Position numbers and translations under genes: made by a program. Below the pieces are notes generated by a model. That model did not search any database. It was not told the DNA's origin and saw only the letters and a program-made list of their open reading frames with translations. From positions 10,470 to 74,469 of the forward strand of contig CAKTKU010000009.1 in the NCBI GenBank assembly GCA_934572335.1: a stretch of DNA of 64,000 nucleotides, in the 5' to 3' direction. The DNA comes from an uncultured Oscillospiraceae bacterium (GTDB lineage: Bacteria; Bacillota; Clostridia; Oscillospirales; Oscillospiraceae). This document shows, one piece after another, positions 41,823 through 49,334 of this stretch. Numbering within the stretch: position 1 is the first letter of the stretch; the number at the start of each line of letters is the position of its first letter.

Positions 41823-43118
41823 TTGGAGTATGTGGTGTCGGCGCTTTGGATAGGAATAGAGGTATCTGCGCTTTATCTGGTGTGCAGGGCATATATGCCG
41901 CAGAAAAATGGCGCGGGATATACCTTGTGCGTGTTCCTGCTTGAGCTTTGTATAACATATATCTATTGCAACTTTATACCCAGTGCAACGGGGAATCCGT
42001 ATGTCAGAATAGTGTTGTCCTTTGCCGTGTCGTTCTCCGCGGTGAGCCTGACGTTTAATGGCGCATGGTATACGCGCACGCTGATCGCGGCGCTGTGGCT
42101 TGTATGTATGGGGCTTGTGGACACTATCCTTCTGTCGGCGGTCTCAACGGTTCTTGGAATATCGGTCTCCGATCTGACGGATAAAAGATGGCTGTATGTC
42201 GCGGTGTGCACGGTCGATAAATGCGCGGTGCTCTTTGCCGCATGGTGTGTGTTCTATCTCAAACGGGGAAAAGGGCATTCCCCGTCAGCCAGCAGACGGC
42301 TTATGCTGATGGTGCTGTTCCCGGTCATAAGCCTTGCGATGATGTGCGTTATTTTTGATATTTATAAAGATCAGGAAGACTTATCGATCAACGCAATCGT
42401 TTTTAGCGTGATACTGGGGCTTGCCAATGTAGCGAATATATATCTGATGACAAGTCTTGACAGAACATATAAAGCGGAACAGCAGCTTATTATGCTCAAT
42501 CAGAGTATGCAGCTTCAATCGGCGAGCTATGCGGCGCTTGAAAAAAGCTATAAATCTCAGCGGGCAGCAACGCATGAGTTTAAACATCAATTGCGCGCGA
42601 TACGTGCTCTGCTGGAACAGGACAAGGTTTACGAGGCGATGGATTATATAGACGGGCTTCAAATCTCGCAGACATCGCGGATGTTCATTTCCAATACGGG
42701 CAATCCTATTATTGATGCTGTTTTGAACGACAAGTACCACACAGCAAAAGATAAGAATATCAATTTCCATTTGAAAGTGAACGACCTGTCAGCGGTAAAA
42801 GCAGAGACGGATGCCCTTGTTGTGCTTCTGTCGAATCTGCTGGATAACGCAATAGAAGCCTGTGAGCGGGTCGATACTGAGCGAGAGATAAACTGCTCTT
42901 TCCTTGCGAAAAACGACAGCTTTTTTATTTTGATAAAGAATACCTCCCTGCCGGTGACTATCAATGAGAATAGGATAGAAACGGTCAAGCAGCCAAGCTT
43001 TGAGCATGGTTTTGGCTTGCCGAGCATAAAACGGGTTTTGACCCAGCTGGACGGGGATTTTGCGATGGAGTATTCGGATGGTTGGTTTTGCTTTACCGCC
43101 GAGATACCGCTGAATTAG
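41823..43118 (+). CDS. GHKL sensor histidine kinase (AgrC-like)
   Basis: The 431-residue protein has six or seven membrane helices in the first 215 residues, a coiled linker, the His of THEFKHQLRAI, and a GHKL ATPase domain with LLSNLLDNAIEAC and GFGLPSIKRVL. It should sense the cyclic peptide made from the AgrD downstream. It starts with TTG directly after the agrA stop, with GGGAGAG about 9 bases before. Confidence 0.9.
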   Translation: MEYVVSALWIGIEVSALYLVCRAYMPQKNGAGYTLCVFLLELCITYIYCNFIPSATGNPYVRIVLSFAVSFSAVSLTFNGAWYTRTLIAALWLVCMGLVDTILLSAVSTVLGISVSDLTDKRWLYVAVCTVDKCAVLFAAWCVFYLKRGKGHSPSASRRLMLMVLFPVISLAMMCVIFDIYKDQEDLSINAIVFSVILGLANVANIYLMTSLDRTYKAEQQLIMLNQSMQLQSASYAALEKSYKSQRAATHEFKHQLRAIRALLEQDKVYEAMDYIDGLQISQTSRMFISNTGNPIIDAVLNDKYHTAKDKNINFHLKVNDLSAVKAETDALVVLLSNLLDNAIEACERVDTEREINCSFLAKNDSFFILIKNTSLPVTINENRIETVKQPSFEHGFGLPSIKRVLTQLDGDFAMEYSDGWFCFTAEIPLN

Positions 43119-43139
43119 ACGCCAACAGAATAGATTTAA

Positions 43140-43174
43140 ATGCCGCAGCGCGCAAAAGCAGCTGCGGCATTTTT
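43140..43174 (+). terminator. Intrinsic terminator after agrC
   Basis: ATGCCGCAGC and GCTGCGGCAT form a 10-base stem (43140-43149, 43161-43170) followed by TTTT. It separates the agrAC and agrBD transcripts. Confidence 0.92.
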
Positions 43175-43190
43175 GCGTCTTGAACCTGCG

Positions 43191-43231
43191 ACCACCCCAG
43201 TTGCGCTGAAAACCACCCCAGTTGCGCTGAA
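43191..43231 (+). promoter_or_regulatory. Tandem LytTR (AgrA) binding sites before agrB
   Basis: ACCACCCCAGTTGCGCTGAA occurs twice, at 43191-43210 and 43212-43231, an exact 21-base period or two helical turns. The core CAGTT matches the centre of the known AgrA site ACAGTTAAG, which also occurs as direct repeats with a 21-base period. The second copy ends 4 bases before the -35 box, a class II activator position. Confidence 0.82.
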
Positions 43232-43235
43232 CGTA

Positions 43236-43264
43236 TTGAAAGTGTGGTCGAGTTTTGTTATGTT
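43236..43264 (+). promoter_or_regulatory. agrBD promoter
   Basis: TTGAAA (43236-43241) and TATGTT (43259-43264) are 17 bases apart. The imperfect -10 box suits an activator-dependent promoter. Confidence 0.75.
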
Positions 43265-43287
43265 CAAGACGGAAAGGGGATGGGGAT

Positions 43288-43893
43288 ATGGAAAAACTGG
43301 TCAATGAAATAACTGAAAAGCTTGTCGCTTGCGAAGTCGTTGACAGCTGTGATGCTGAATGGTTTTCCTACGCGGTCCAGAAGAAGCTCATATCGCTTAT
43401 CAGCGGTTCGGCGTTTTTGATTATTGGTGTTATGTTAACTGAGCTCAGCACGGTAGCCGCGTACTTAGGTAGTTTTTATTTCCTGCGCACAAGAACAAAC
43501 GGCTATCATGCAAAGACATTCATCCTTTGCTTGCTGTATTCGCTCGCCTTGGAGTTGGCTATGCTGTATCTCCTGCTGCCGGAGCTGAACACGTTTTGGG
43601 CATTCGCTCTGAACGCAATCTGTATAGCATGTGTTTTCCTGCTTGCCCCGGTAAATGACCGAAGCATCCACTTGAACGCGGCGGAATTGAAAGCCTGCAA
43701 GCGGAGCGGGAGAGCAAGAATGCTGCTGCTTGACGCTTTGCTGATAGCGGCGTACCTGCTGTCCGCTGACAGCGTTGTGAATGGACTGACTCTCGGAAAC
43801 ACAATGACCGCTTTGCTGTTGGTCATTGCAAAAATAAAAAAGGAGAACAAAGACAATGAAGAAAATGACAGAGTGCCTCAAGAAAGCCGGTAG
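43288..43893 (+). CDS. AgrB-like peptide-maturation membrane protease
   Basis: AgrB cuts the AgrD precursor and closes the thiolactone. The 201-residue protein has the catalytic His74 and Cys81 in RTNGYHAKTFILC, four to six membrane helices and a Lys/Glu-rich C-terminus. AAAGGGG precedes the ATG at 43288. Its last 38 bases overlap agrD in another frame, so the two are translationally coupled. Confidence 0.94.
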   Translation: MEKLVNEITEKLVACEVVDSCDAEWFSYAVQKKLISLISGSAFLIIGVMLTELSTVAAYLGSFYFLRTRTNGYHAKTFILCLLYSLALELAMLYLLLPELNTFWAFALNAICIACVFLLAPVNDRSIHLNAAELKACKRSGRARMLLLDALLIAAYLLSADSVVNGLTLGNTMTALLLVIAKIKKENKDNEENDRVPQESR

Positions 43894-44029
43894 AAAAGCG
43901 ACAGCCAGAATATCAGACCGCGAGCGCCGCGGCTGGCCTCCGGGGTGCAGCAGCTTCACCTATCAGCCCATGCGTCCGAGCGCCCGGGAGAGAATCGCAG
44001 ACAAGCCCGACACGGTAGAAAATACTTGA
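43856..44029 (+). CDS. AgrD-like cyclic autoinducer precursor
   Basis: This 57-residue peptide has a basic amphipathic N-terminus (MKKMTECLKKAGRKATARIS), then GWPPGCSSFTYQP with the likely ring Cys31, and a charged tail (RERIADKPD). The C...YQP-x-x-P pattern is typical of clostridial AgrD cyclic lactone precursors. The mature signal probably contains CSSFT or CSSFTY closed onto the cysteine. AGGAGAA precedes the ATG inside agrB. The second cysteine, Cys7, is in the leader. Confidence 0.87.
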   Translation: MKKMTECLKKAGRKATARISDRERRGWPPGCSSFTYQPMRPSARERIADKPDTVENT

Positions 44030-44040
44030 AGCTCAAGTAT
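44022..44040. repeat. Small inverted repeat over the agrD stop
   Basis: ATACTTGA-AGC-TCAAGTAT is an 8-base stem with a 3-base loop covering the agrD stop codon. No T-run follows; it may stabilise the agrBD message. Confidence 0.6.
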
Positions 44041-44141
44041 GAATACAAAAGAAAGCGGTGATTCCAATGGGCCAGATCAGTTTCCACTCGCAGGGAACAA
44101 TATCCAGCAATCAACGTCAAAAAATACAATGAAAGGAAAAT

Positions 44142-44588
44142 ATGAAAATGAAAAAGAGACTTATATCCGCACTGCTGGTGCTCGTTCTGGTAATATGCGT
44201 TTTCCCGGTCAGCGCGTTTGCTGTAGGTACGCCAGTTGCTCCTCCTTCAAATTTGGGGAATGACCAGACTTTTTTCTATAACGCCTATGGTCAGTATTAC
44301 ATTGTTGATAAAACTACGCAGGTATCTTACGGCGCGGTATGGGGATATGTTACCTGCATTCAAGACCTGATGAATCGATTTTATGAATGCACCGGAAACA
44401 AAGCATATTATGTCGGGAATGTGGACAGCGATTTTGGAGATAAAACCAGAAGTGCCGTGCTGACATTTCAGGCAAATCAGGGAATAACCGCTGACGGTAT
44501 AGTTGGTTATGGTACGTGGACAGTATTTAATACAAGATGGCAGTATGACCTCAGTCTCAGCCAAAAAATTCTCCCGCATCTGACTTGA
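44142..44588 (+). CDS. Secreted peptidoglycan-binding (PGRP-type) protein
   Basis: The 148-residue protein has a signal peptide (KKRLISALLVLVLVICVFPV, cut near AFA) and a C-terminal PG_binding_1 domain (IQDLMNRFY ... VDSDFGDKTRSAVLTFQANQ, GITADGIVGYGTWTVF). It has no catalytic domain, so it may tether to or sense the wall. It follows agrD by about 110 bases and may be a target or passenger of the quorum system. Confidence 0.87.
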   Translation: MKMKKRLISALLVLVLVICVFPVSAFAVGTPVAPPSNLGNDQTFFYNAYGQYYIVDKTTQVSYGAVWGYVTCIQDLMNRFYECTGNKAYYVGNVDSDFGDKTRSAVLTFQANQGITADGIVGYGTWTVFNTRWQYDLSLSQKILPHLT

Positions 44589-44633
44589 TGGCAATATCAG
44601 AGAAAAGCGGCTATAAAGCTGTAATTTGAATTT

Positions 44634-44671
44634 GAAGATATGCCTAGAGGATTTCCCTCGGGCATATCTTC
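44634..44671 (+). promoter_or_regulatory. Stem-loop directly upstream of the first lipoprotein's ribosome binding site
   Basis: GAAGATATGCC (44634-44644) and GGCATATCTTC (44661-44671) pair, with an inner GAGG/CCTC extension. It ends 4 bases before AAAGGAG. It has no T-run and could end the previous message, protect the next, or control translation. Confidence 0.65.
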
Positions 44672-44687
44672 AGCAAAGGAGCACAAA

Positions 44688-46826
44688 ATGAAAAGGCTTT
44701 TTATGACATTGCTCATCGCCATACTCGTCTGCGGTTTGACATCGTGTTCCGGAGAGCGCGGAGCGGGCAACAGCCCGGTTGAAGAGATCGACGCGGCTAC
44801 AGAAGCGGAAAAAACCGTCACGCCGTGCTTTGCCCTCAAAACATCGAATGGAGAAAGCGACATATGGACGAGTGATCGGCTTGCCGCCTTCGACCGTTTT
44901 GTATATTATATCGGCAGTGATAGCAACAAATATTATGTAAACTGTTTTGACTGCGAAACAGCTGCCAATATGGAACTGCTGAGTTCCGCGGACAAGCTCT
45001 ATTGTGACATTTCTGTGGACTTGGACGGTGTGGTGTATGTCCTTGCTGCGTCCGCAAACGAGGACGGAAACTATGAGGTCATCATGCTTGATACGCTGGG
45101 TAATACCGTTGAAAGCTATCCTTTCGGAAAACTGGACACGGCCGACGGGTGGCTTCCGAGTCAACTTGAGGTTTATGGAGGAAAGCTGTTTATTATAGGG
45201 AACGAGCAGCTTGTCTCAGCCGAGATCGAATCGGGGATAAAAGTCCTGCAAACGGTGCAGGTGCAGTCCGGAGCGAAGCTTGCGCGTACACATGACGGTG
45301 AGATACTGTTGGCGTATAATAGGGAAAACAATTACCGCATTGATGTATATTCGCCTTTGGAGGAAAACCTAAGCCCAGCAGACAGCGTGGCATTTAATAT
45401 ACCGTTTACGGATGTGAGTGGCGGTGCGGTTTGGGATGCTTATCTGAGCAGCAGCAACGCGCTTTTTGGGTATCGCTTTGATACGAAAGAGCTTAAAAAG
45501 CTTTTTTCATGGAACGGCATAGGTATCATACAGGGAAGCGTAGCCGAGGCAAAAGGCAAGCTTGTATGTGCTGGGCGTATTTCGTATGATAAGCCGTCTC
45601 CACCACTCATACTTGTGCCGATTGAGGTGAGCGCGGAGAACAGCGGTGTGATACGCTTTGCGACAACAGACCCCAACGGTATAGATTTCCGCGTTCAAGA
45701 GGCAATAAGAGCATGGAACGGCAGTCATCCAGACTGCCCGATAGAGATCGTGGATTATTCCGTGTATGGCGGCGGGAACAGTACATTGTCTGCCACAAAG
45801 CTTATGGCGGACGTTGTGGCGGGAAATATGCCGGATATATATGATTTTTCCATGACTTCTGTCGACACCATTCCTTCCTCGGCGCAGCTTGCCAGACGCG
45901 GCTTGCTGGAAAACATATATCCATATATCGACAGCGACCCGGAGTTGGCGCGCGCCGACTTCGTACCCGGTGTGATCAACTCGCTGGAAATAAATAGCGG
46001 GCTGTATGAGGTGGTTCCGGCATTTTCCATAGTGACTACTATAGCATCTTCAAACGCGGTCGGATCAGAAGAAAACTGGACGTATGACGCTCTGAACTCT
46101 GTGGTGAAGAGCAGCGATTTCTTCGACACTGTTTTTGACAATCACCATGACCGTATGTGGCTGTTGGGCAATATTGTTGATGCTTCCGGCGAGAAGCTTG
46201 TGAACTGGTCTGCCGGCAAATGCTATTTTGAATCGGATTATTTCAGAAATGTGCTCGAGACTGTGAAGCAAATGCCGGAGACAGGAGAGCAGATGGAAAG
46301 CGCCGTGCTGTCTGATGAGGTCTCGACGAGCACGGGCTTGTTGTACTATATAAACGCAAATGATGTGTGGATGGCGAGCACTGCGCCGCAGGCATTTTTC
46401 GAGGATTACTGTTTTCCGGGGCTGCCGGAGGTTGGCAGTGCTGTCTATCCGCTCCTCAGCTACGGTATTTCGGCATATTCAGAGAACAAGAATCTTTGCT
46501 GGCAATTTCTGCGGCAGTTTCTAACAGAAGAATACAAGATGAAATTCTTCATTTCACCGAGGATGGACGGGCTGAGAGAGCAGGTAAGCAGCACGTGGGA
46601 GGGCTTCATCGATATTCGGCAGTATCACCCATACGGACTGGAGGCAATGAACAAGCTTGCGGATATTATCATTGATGCGGACACTGTTGTCCGCCATGAT
46701 GCGCAGATATGGCAGGTCGTACATGCAGCGGCGGGAGCATATTTTGCCGGAGACCAGAGTGTGGAGGACACCATGAAGCAGATACAAAGCAGGGTCAGCA
46801 TCTACCTTGCCGAGCAGTACGGCTGA
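44688..46826 (+). CDS. Lipoprotein: N-terminal propeller-like region plus solute-binding domain
   Basis: The 712-residue protein has a lipoprotein signal (lipobox LTSC at about residues 17-20). Residues 35-325 hold beta-rich propeller-like repeats (DRLAAFDRFVYYIG, DGVVYVLAASAN, EVYGGKLFIIG). Residues 330-712 match extracellular solute-binding proteins (ATTDPNGIDFRVQEAIRAWN, LMADVVAGNMPDIYDF, ending QIQSRVSIYLAEQYG). AAAGGAG lies 6 bases before the ATG at 44688. No ABC permease is nearby, so it may sense or scavenge rather than serve a transporter. A second, similar gene follows. Confidence 0.83.
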   Translation: MKRLFMTLLIAILVCGLTSCSGERGAGNSPVEEIDAATEAEKTVTPCFALKTSNGESDIWTSDRLAAFDRFVYYIGSDSNKYYVNCFDCETAANMELLSSADKLYCDISVDLDGVVYVLAASANEDGNYEVIMLDTLGNTVESYPFGKLDTADGWLPSQLEVYGGKLFIIGNEQLVSAEIESGIKVLQTVQVQSGAKLARTHDGEILLAYNRENNYRIDVYSPLEENLSPADSVAFNIPFTDVSGGAVWDAYLSSSNALFGYRFDTKELKKLFSWNGIGIIQGSVAEAKGKLVCAGRISYDKPSPPLILVPIEVSAENSGVIRFATTDPNGIDFRVQEAIRAWNGSHPDCPIEIVDYSVYGGGNSTLSATKLMADVVAGNMPDIYDFSMTSVDTIPSSAQLARRGLLENIYPYIDSDPELARADFVPGVINSLEINSGLYEVVPAFSIVTTIASSNAVGSEENWTYDALNSVVKSSDFFDTVFDNHHDRMWLLGNIVDASGEKLVNWSAGKCYFESDYFRNVLETVKQMPETGEQMESAVLSDEVSTSTGLLYYINANDVWMASTAPQAFFEDYCFPGLPEVGSAVYPLLSYGISAYSENKNLCWQFLRQFLTEEYKMKFFISPRMDGLREQVSSTWEGFIDIRQYHPYGLEAMNKLADIIIDADTVVRHDAQIWQVVHAAAGAYFAGDQSVEDTMKQIQSRVSIYLAEQYG

Positions 46827-46830
46827 TACG

Positions 46831-46873
46831 CAACAGGCGCGGCAGCCTCCCATATGCCGCGTCTGTTGTTTTT
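46831..46873 (+). repeat. 43-bp hairpin repeat, copy 2 (terminator)
   Basis: This is identical over 43 bases to 40959-41001. It starts 4 bases after the stop of the first lipoprotein gene, so here it is clearly placed as its intrinsic terminator. Confidence 0.94.
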
Positions 46874-46956
46874 AAAAATCATGAAACCTTTTCCAGTAAA
46901 AATACGTCAATATAGATAGACACAAACCGAAAACTGATGATTCGGGAGGGAAGATG

Positions 46957-49233
46957 ATGAAAAACCTGCGAAAGCAAGTGTGCTTTGCGCTGCTTGCCGC
47001 GATGCTGCTGGGGCTGTGCGCCTGCGGCGCGAGCCCGGCGGAGCCAAAGCCAACGCTGCCCGCCGCCCCGGCAACAGCGGAACCCACCGCCGCGCCCACG
47101 CCGGAGCCCGTTGCGACGGCGCGCCCGACCGTCCCCGGCTATATAGCCTCCGAGATACCGAATCCCGACTGGGTCGAGCGGTTTTATACCGCCGACGTGT
47201 ACGGGGACAAGTTCTATCTCCAGACAGATACAACGGACGGTATGCCGGCCGTGGCAGTGTTCGACACGCTCACGGACACATTTTCGCGCATCGACATAAA
47301 CCTTGATGGGCTTCATAACCCCGTCATAGGCGAAATCTCGGCGGCGGAGAACACGCTCTGGCTCTTTGTGTATGAGACCGAAACACTGGAAGAAATACAG
47401 AACAATAGCTACTCCGACGAGCTTGGTATTTATCTCGTCTGCGTGAATCTCGACACCGGGGAACAGATGTGCAGCATTATCCGGTGGAAAAACACGAACA
47501 GCGAAGCGCCCGCTTATCTGTTGGCGCTCGACAATGACCGCGCGCTCACGGGCAACGATCTCAACGAGAGCGACCCAATCGCACTTATAGACCGAAGCGC
47601 GAACGTTATCGGTGTGCCGGAGACTATCCTGCGCGGCAATGTGGGGCGCGTGCGCGTGAACGGCGAGCTGTGGCTGCAATCGGACGCTGGGCTTGCCCCG
47701 TATGACACAGGCACGCTCCAATTCACCGGCACGCCCGTGCCGGAGCTGTCCAATCAGCCGTATATTTATTCAAGCAACTGCGGGCGCATCCTCGTGACGC
47801 GCGATAATGTGCTCTATGCCTACGACCCCGCGACGCGGGAGGAGACGGAGGTCTTCAGGTGGATGGATGTCGCGCTCAGCATTAAGCGCATATGCGGCAG
47901 ATACGGTCTGGAAAACTCCAACGGAGACATTTATCATCTCACGGACAGAATAACGAAAATATCTATGGGGGAAGTACCCGTAAAGGACACGCTCACGCTT
48001 GCCTGTCTCGGCGATACCACCTCCGACGGCTACCCGGTCAACGGCGGCTACTTCGGCTCGACAAACAGAACATATGTCTACTCCGACACGCTCATGGACG
48101 CAATATTCCGCTTCAATAACTCCGACCCGGATTACAGGGTGGAGATAAAGCCGTATATTTACAGCAGCGAGGAAGAGCGCACACGACTGCTCATTGACCT
48201 TGCCACGGGCGGCGAGGTCGACCTCATCGACACGAGCCTCCTGCCGGACGGCGCAGCGGACAGCAGTATGCTCGTTGATCTGCTGCCGTACCTCGACGCG
48301 GACGCGGGCATCAGCCGCGAGGACTTTATACCTGGTATACTCTCTGCCATGATGCGGAACGGCGGGCTTTATGAATATATCGACCGCTTTGATATTCTCA
48401 CCGTCACCACGCGGCAGAGCTTTGCCGAGGGCGGCGAGTGGACGGCGGAGCGGATGTGCCAGCTCGCGATGCAGAACCCGGAGCTGCGCATTGAGAACAA
48501 CGCGGAAAACCTTGTGCTTCTCTTCTCACGCGCTGCGACGGCGGAGTTTATGGATACGGCAAATGCAGAGTGCCGCTTCACCGATCCCGCGTTTACAGAA
48601 TGGCTCAAGCTCCTCAAGGCGCTCTGCACTTCCGACAGCCCCGATTGGCGCACGGAGGAATATACATTTTATATAGACTATGACTTTCCCACACATATCG
48701 GCGATAACTCGCGTCGCTTCGCGGGCGGGGAGTACAGCGTTGTCGGCTTCCCGAACGTTGAAAACGGCAGCTATCTCATGCGCTACGGTACGCCCACGGC
48801 GCGCGGCTATGGCAGCATTATAACTGACGGCATGATGACGGGGGGCGCGGACACGAGCATCGGCATCATGGCATCCAGCCAGCACCGCGACGGTGCTTGG
48901 AGGTTTGTGAAGACCTATATGTCCGGCGCGGAGGATGTTGATCTGCTGTACGGCATACCGGCGAACAAAGCCAGCTTTGAGCGCGCCGTGACAAACGCGC
49001 TGGCGAGGGAGCAGGACGAGCGCGACAGGTATCAGCGCTTTACGGAGAGCGACGCGGAGTATATCCGCTCCATTGCGTACAACACGACCAAGTGCGTCAT
49101 AAATAGTCCCGAGGTCATGGACACCATGCGCACTGTCATCAACGCATACCTCGGCGGACAATATACTGAGGAAGCAGCATCAGCCCAGCTCCAAAGCCGC
49201 CTGAGCATCTACTTAGCGGAGAAATACGGATGA
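46957..49233 (+). CDS. Lipoprotein: propeller-like region plus solute-binding domain, second copy
   Basis: The 758-residue protein is a distant paralogue of the preceding one: lipobox (LCAC), a Pro/Ala/Thr-rich linker (about residues 28-62), a beta-rich region to about 335, then a solute-binding domain (AIFRFNNSDPDYRVEIKPYI, LLIDLATGGEVDLIDTSLLP, ending LQSRLSIYLAEKYG). The second of two adjacent ATGs is chosen for its 7-base distance to GGAGG. Its GC content is that of the main chromosome, unlike the first copy, so they were not duplicated recently in place. Confidence 0.82.
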   Translation: MKNLRKQVCFALLAAMLLGLCACGASPAEPKPTLPAAPATAEPTAAPTPEPVATARPTVPGYIASEIPNPDWVERFYTADVYGDKFYLQTDTTDGMPAVAVFDTLTDTFSRIDINLDGLHNPVIGEISAAENTLWLFVYETETLEEIQNNSYSDELGIYLVCVNLDTGEQMCSIIRWKNTNSEAPAYLLALDNDRALTGNDLNESDPIALIDRSANVIGVPETILRGNVGRVRVNGELWLQSDAGLAPYDTGTLQFTGTPVPELSNQPYIYSSNCGRILVTRDNVLYAYDPATREETEVFRWMDVALSIKRICGRYGLENSNGDIYHLTDRITKISMGEVPVKDTLTLACLGDTTSDGYPVNGGYFGSTNRTYVYSDTLMDAIFRFNNSDPDYRVEIKPYIYSSEEERTRLLIDLATGGEVDLIDTSLLPDGAADSSMLVDLLPYLDADAGISREDFIPGILSAMMRNGGLYEYIDRFDILTVTTRQSFAEGGEWTAERMCQLAMQNPELRIENNAENLVLLFSRAATAEFMDTANAECRFTDPAFTEWLKLLKALCTSDSPDWRTEEYTFYIDYDFPTHIGDNSRRFAGGEYSVVGFPNVENGSYLMRYGTPTARGYGSIITDGMMTGGADTSIGIMASSQHRDGAWRFVKTYMSGAEDVDLLYGIPANKASFERAVTNALAREQDERDRYQRFTESDAEYIRSIAYNTTKCVINSPEVMDTMRTVINAYLGGQYTEEAASAQLQSRLSIYLAEKYG

Positions 49234-49246
49234 TACCCCATATACG

Positions 49247-49284
49247 ACAAAGAAGCGTCCGCTTGCGCGGGCGCTCCTTTGTTT
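49247..49284 (+). terminator. Terminator after the second lipoprotein
   Basis: ACAAAG and CTTTGT close an interrupted GC-rich stem (AGCG/CGCT, CGC/GCG), followed by a TTTG run. It faces the converging glnN gene. Confidence 0.7.
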
Positions 49285-49334
49285 GCTGGAATAGTGAGGT
49301 ATGAGGAAAAGTGAGGTAGCAATATATATTGACC

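Noticed and set aside
44039..44263. A 74-codon frame between agrD and the peptidoglycan-binding gene
   Set aside because: It overlaps the signal peptide of the next gene in another frame, lacks a binding site, and its tail is a shadow of that gene.
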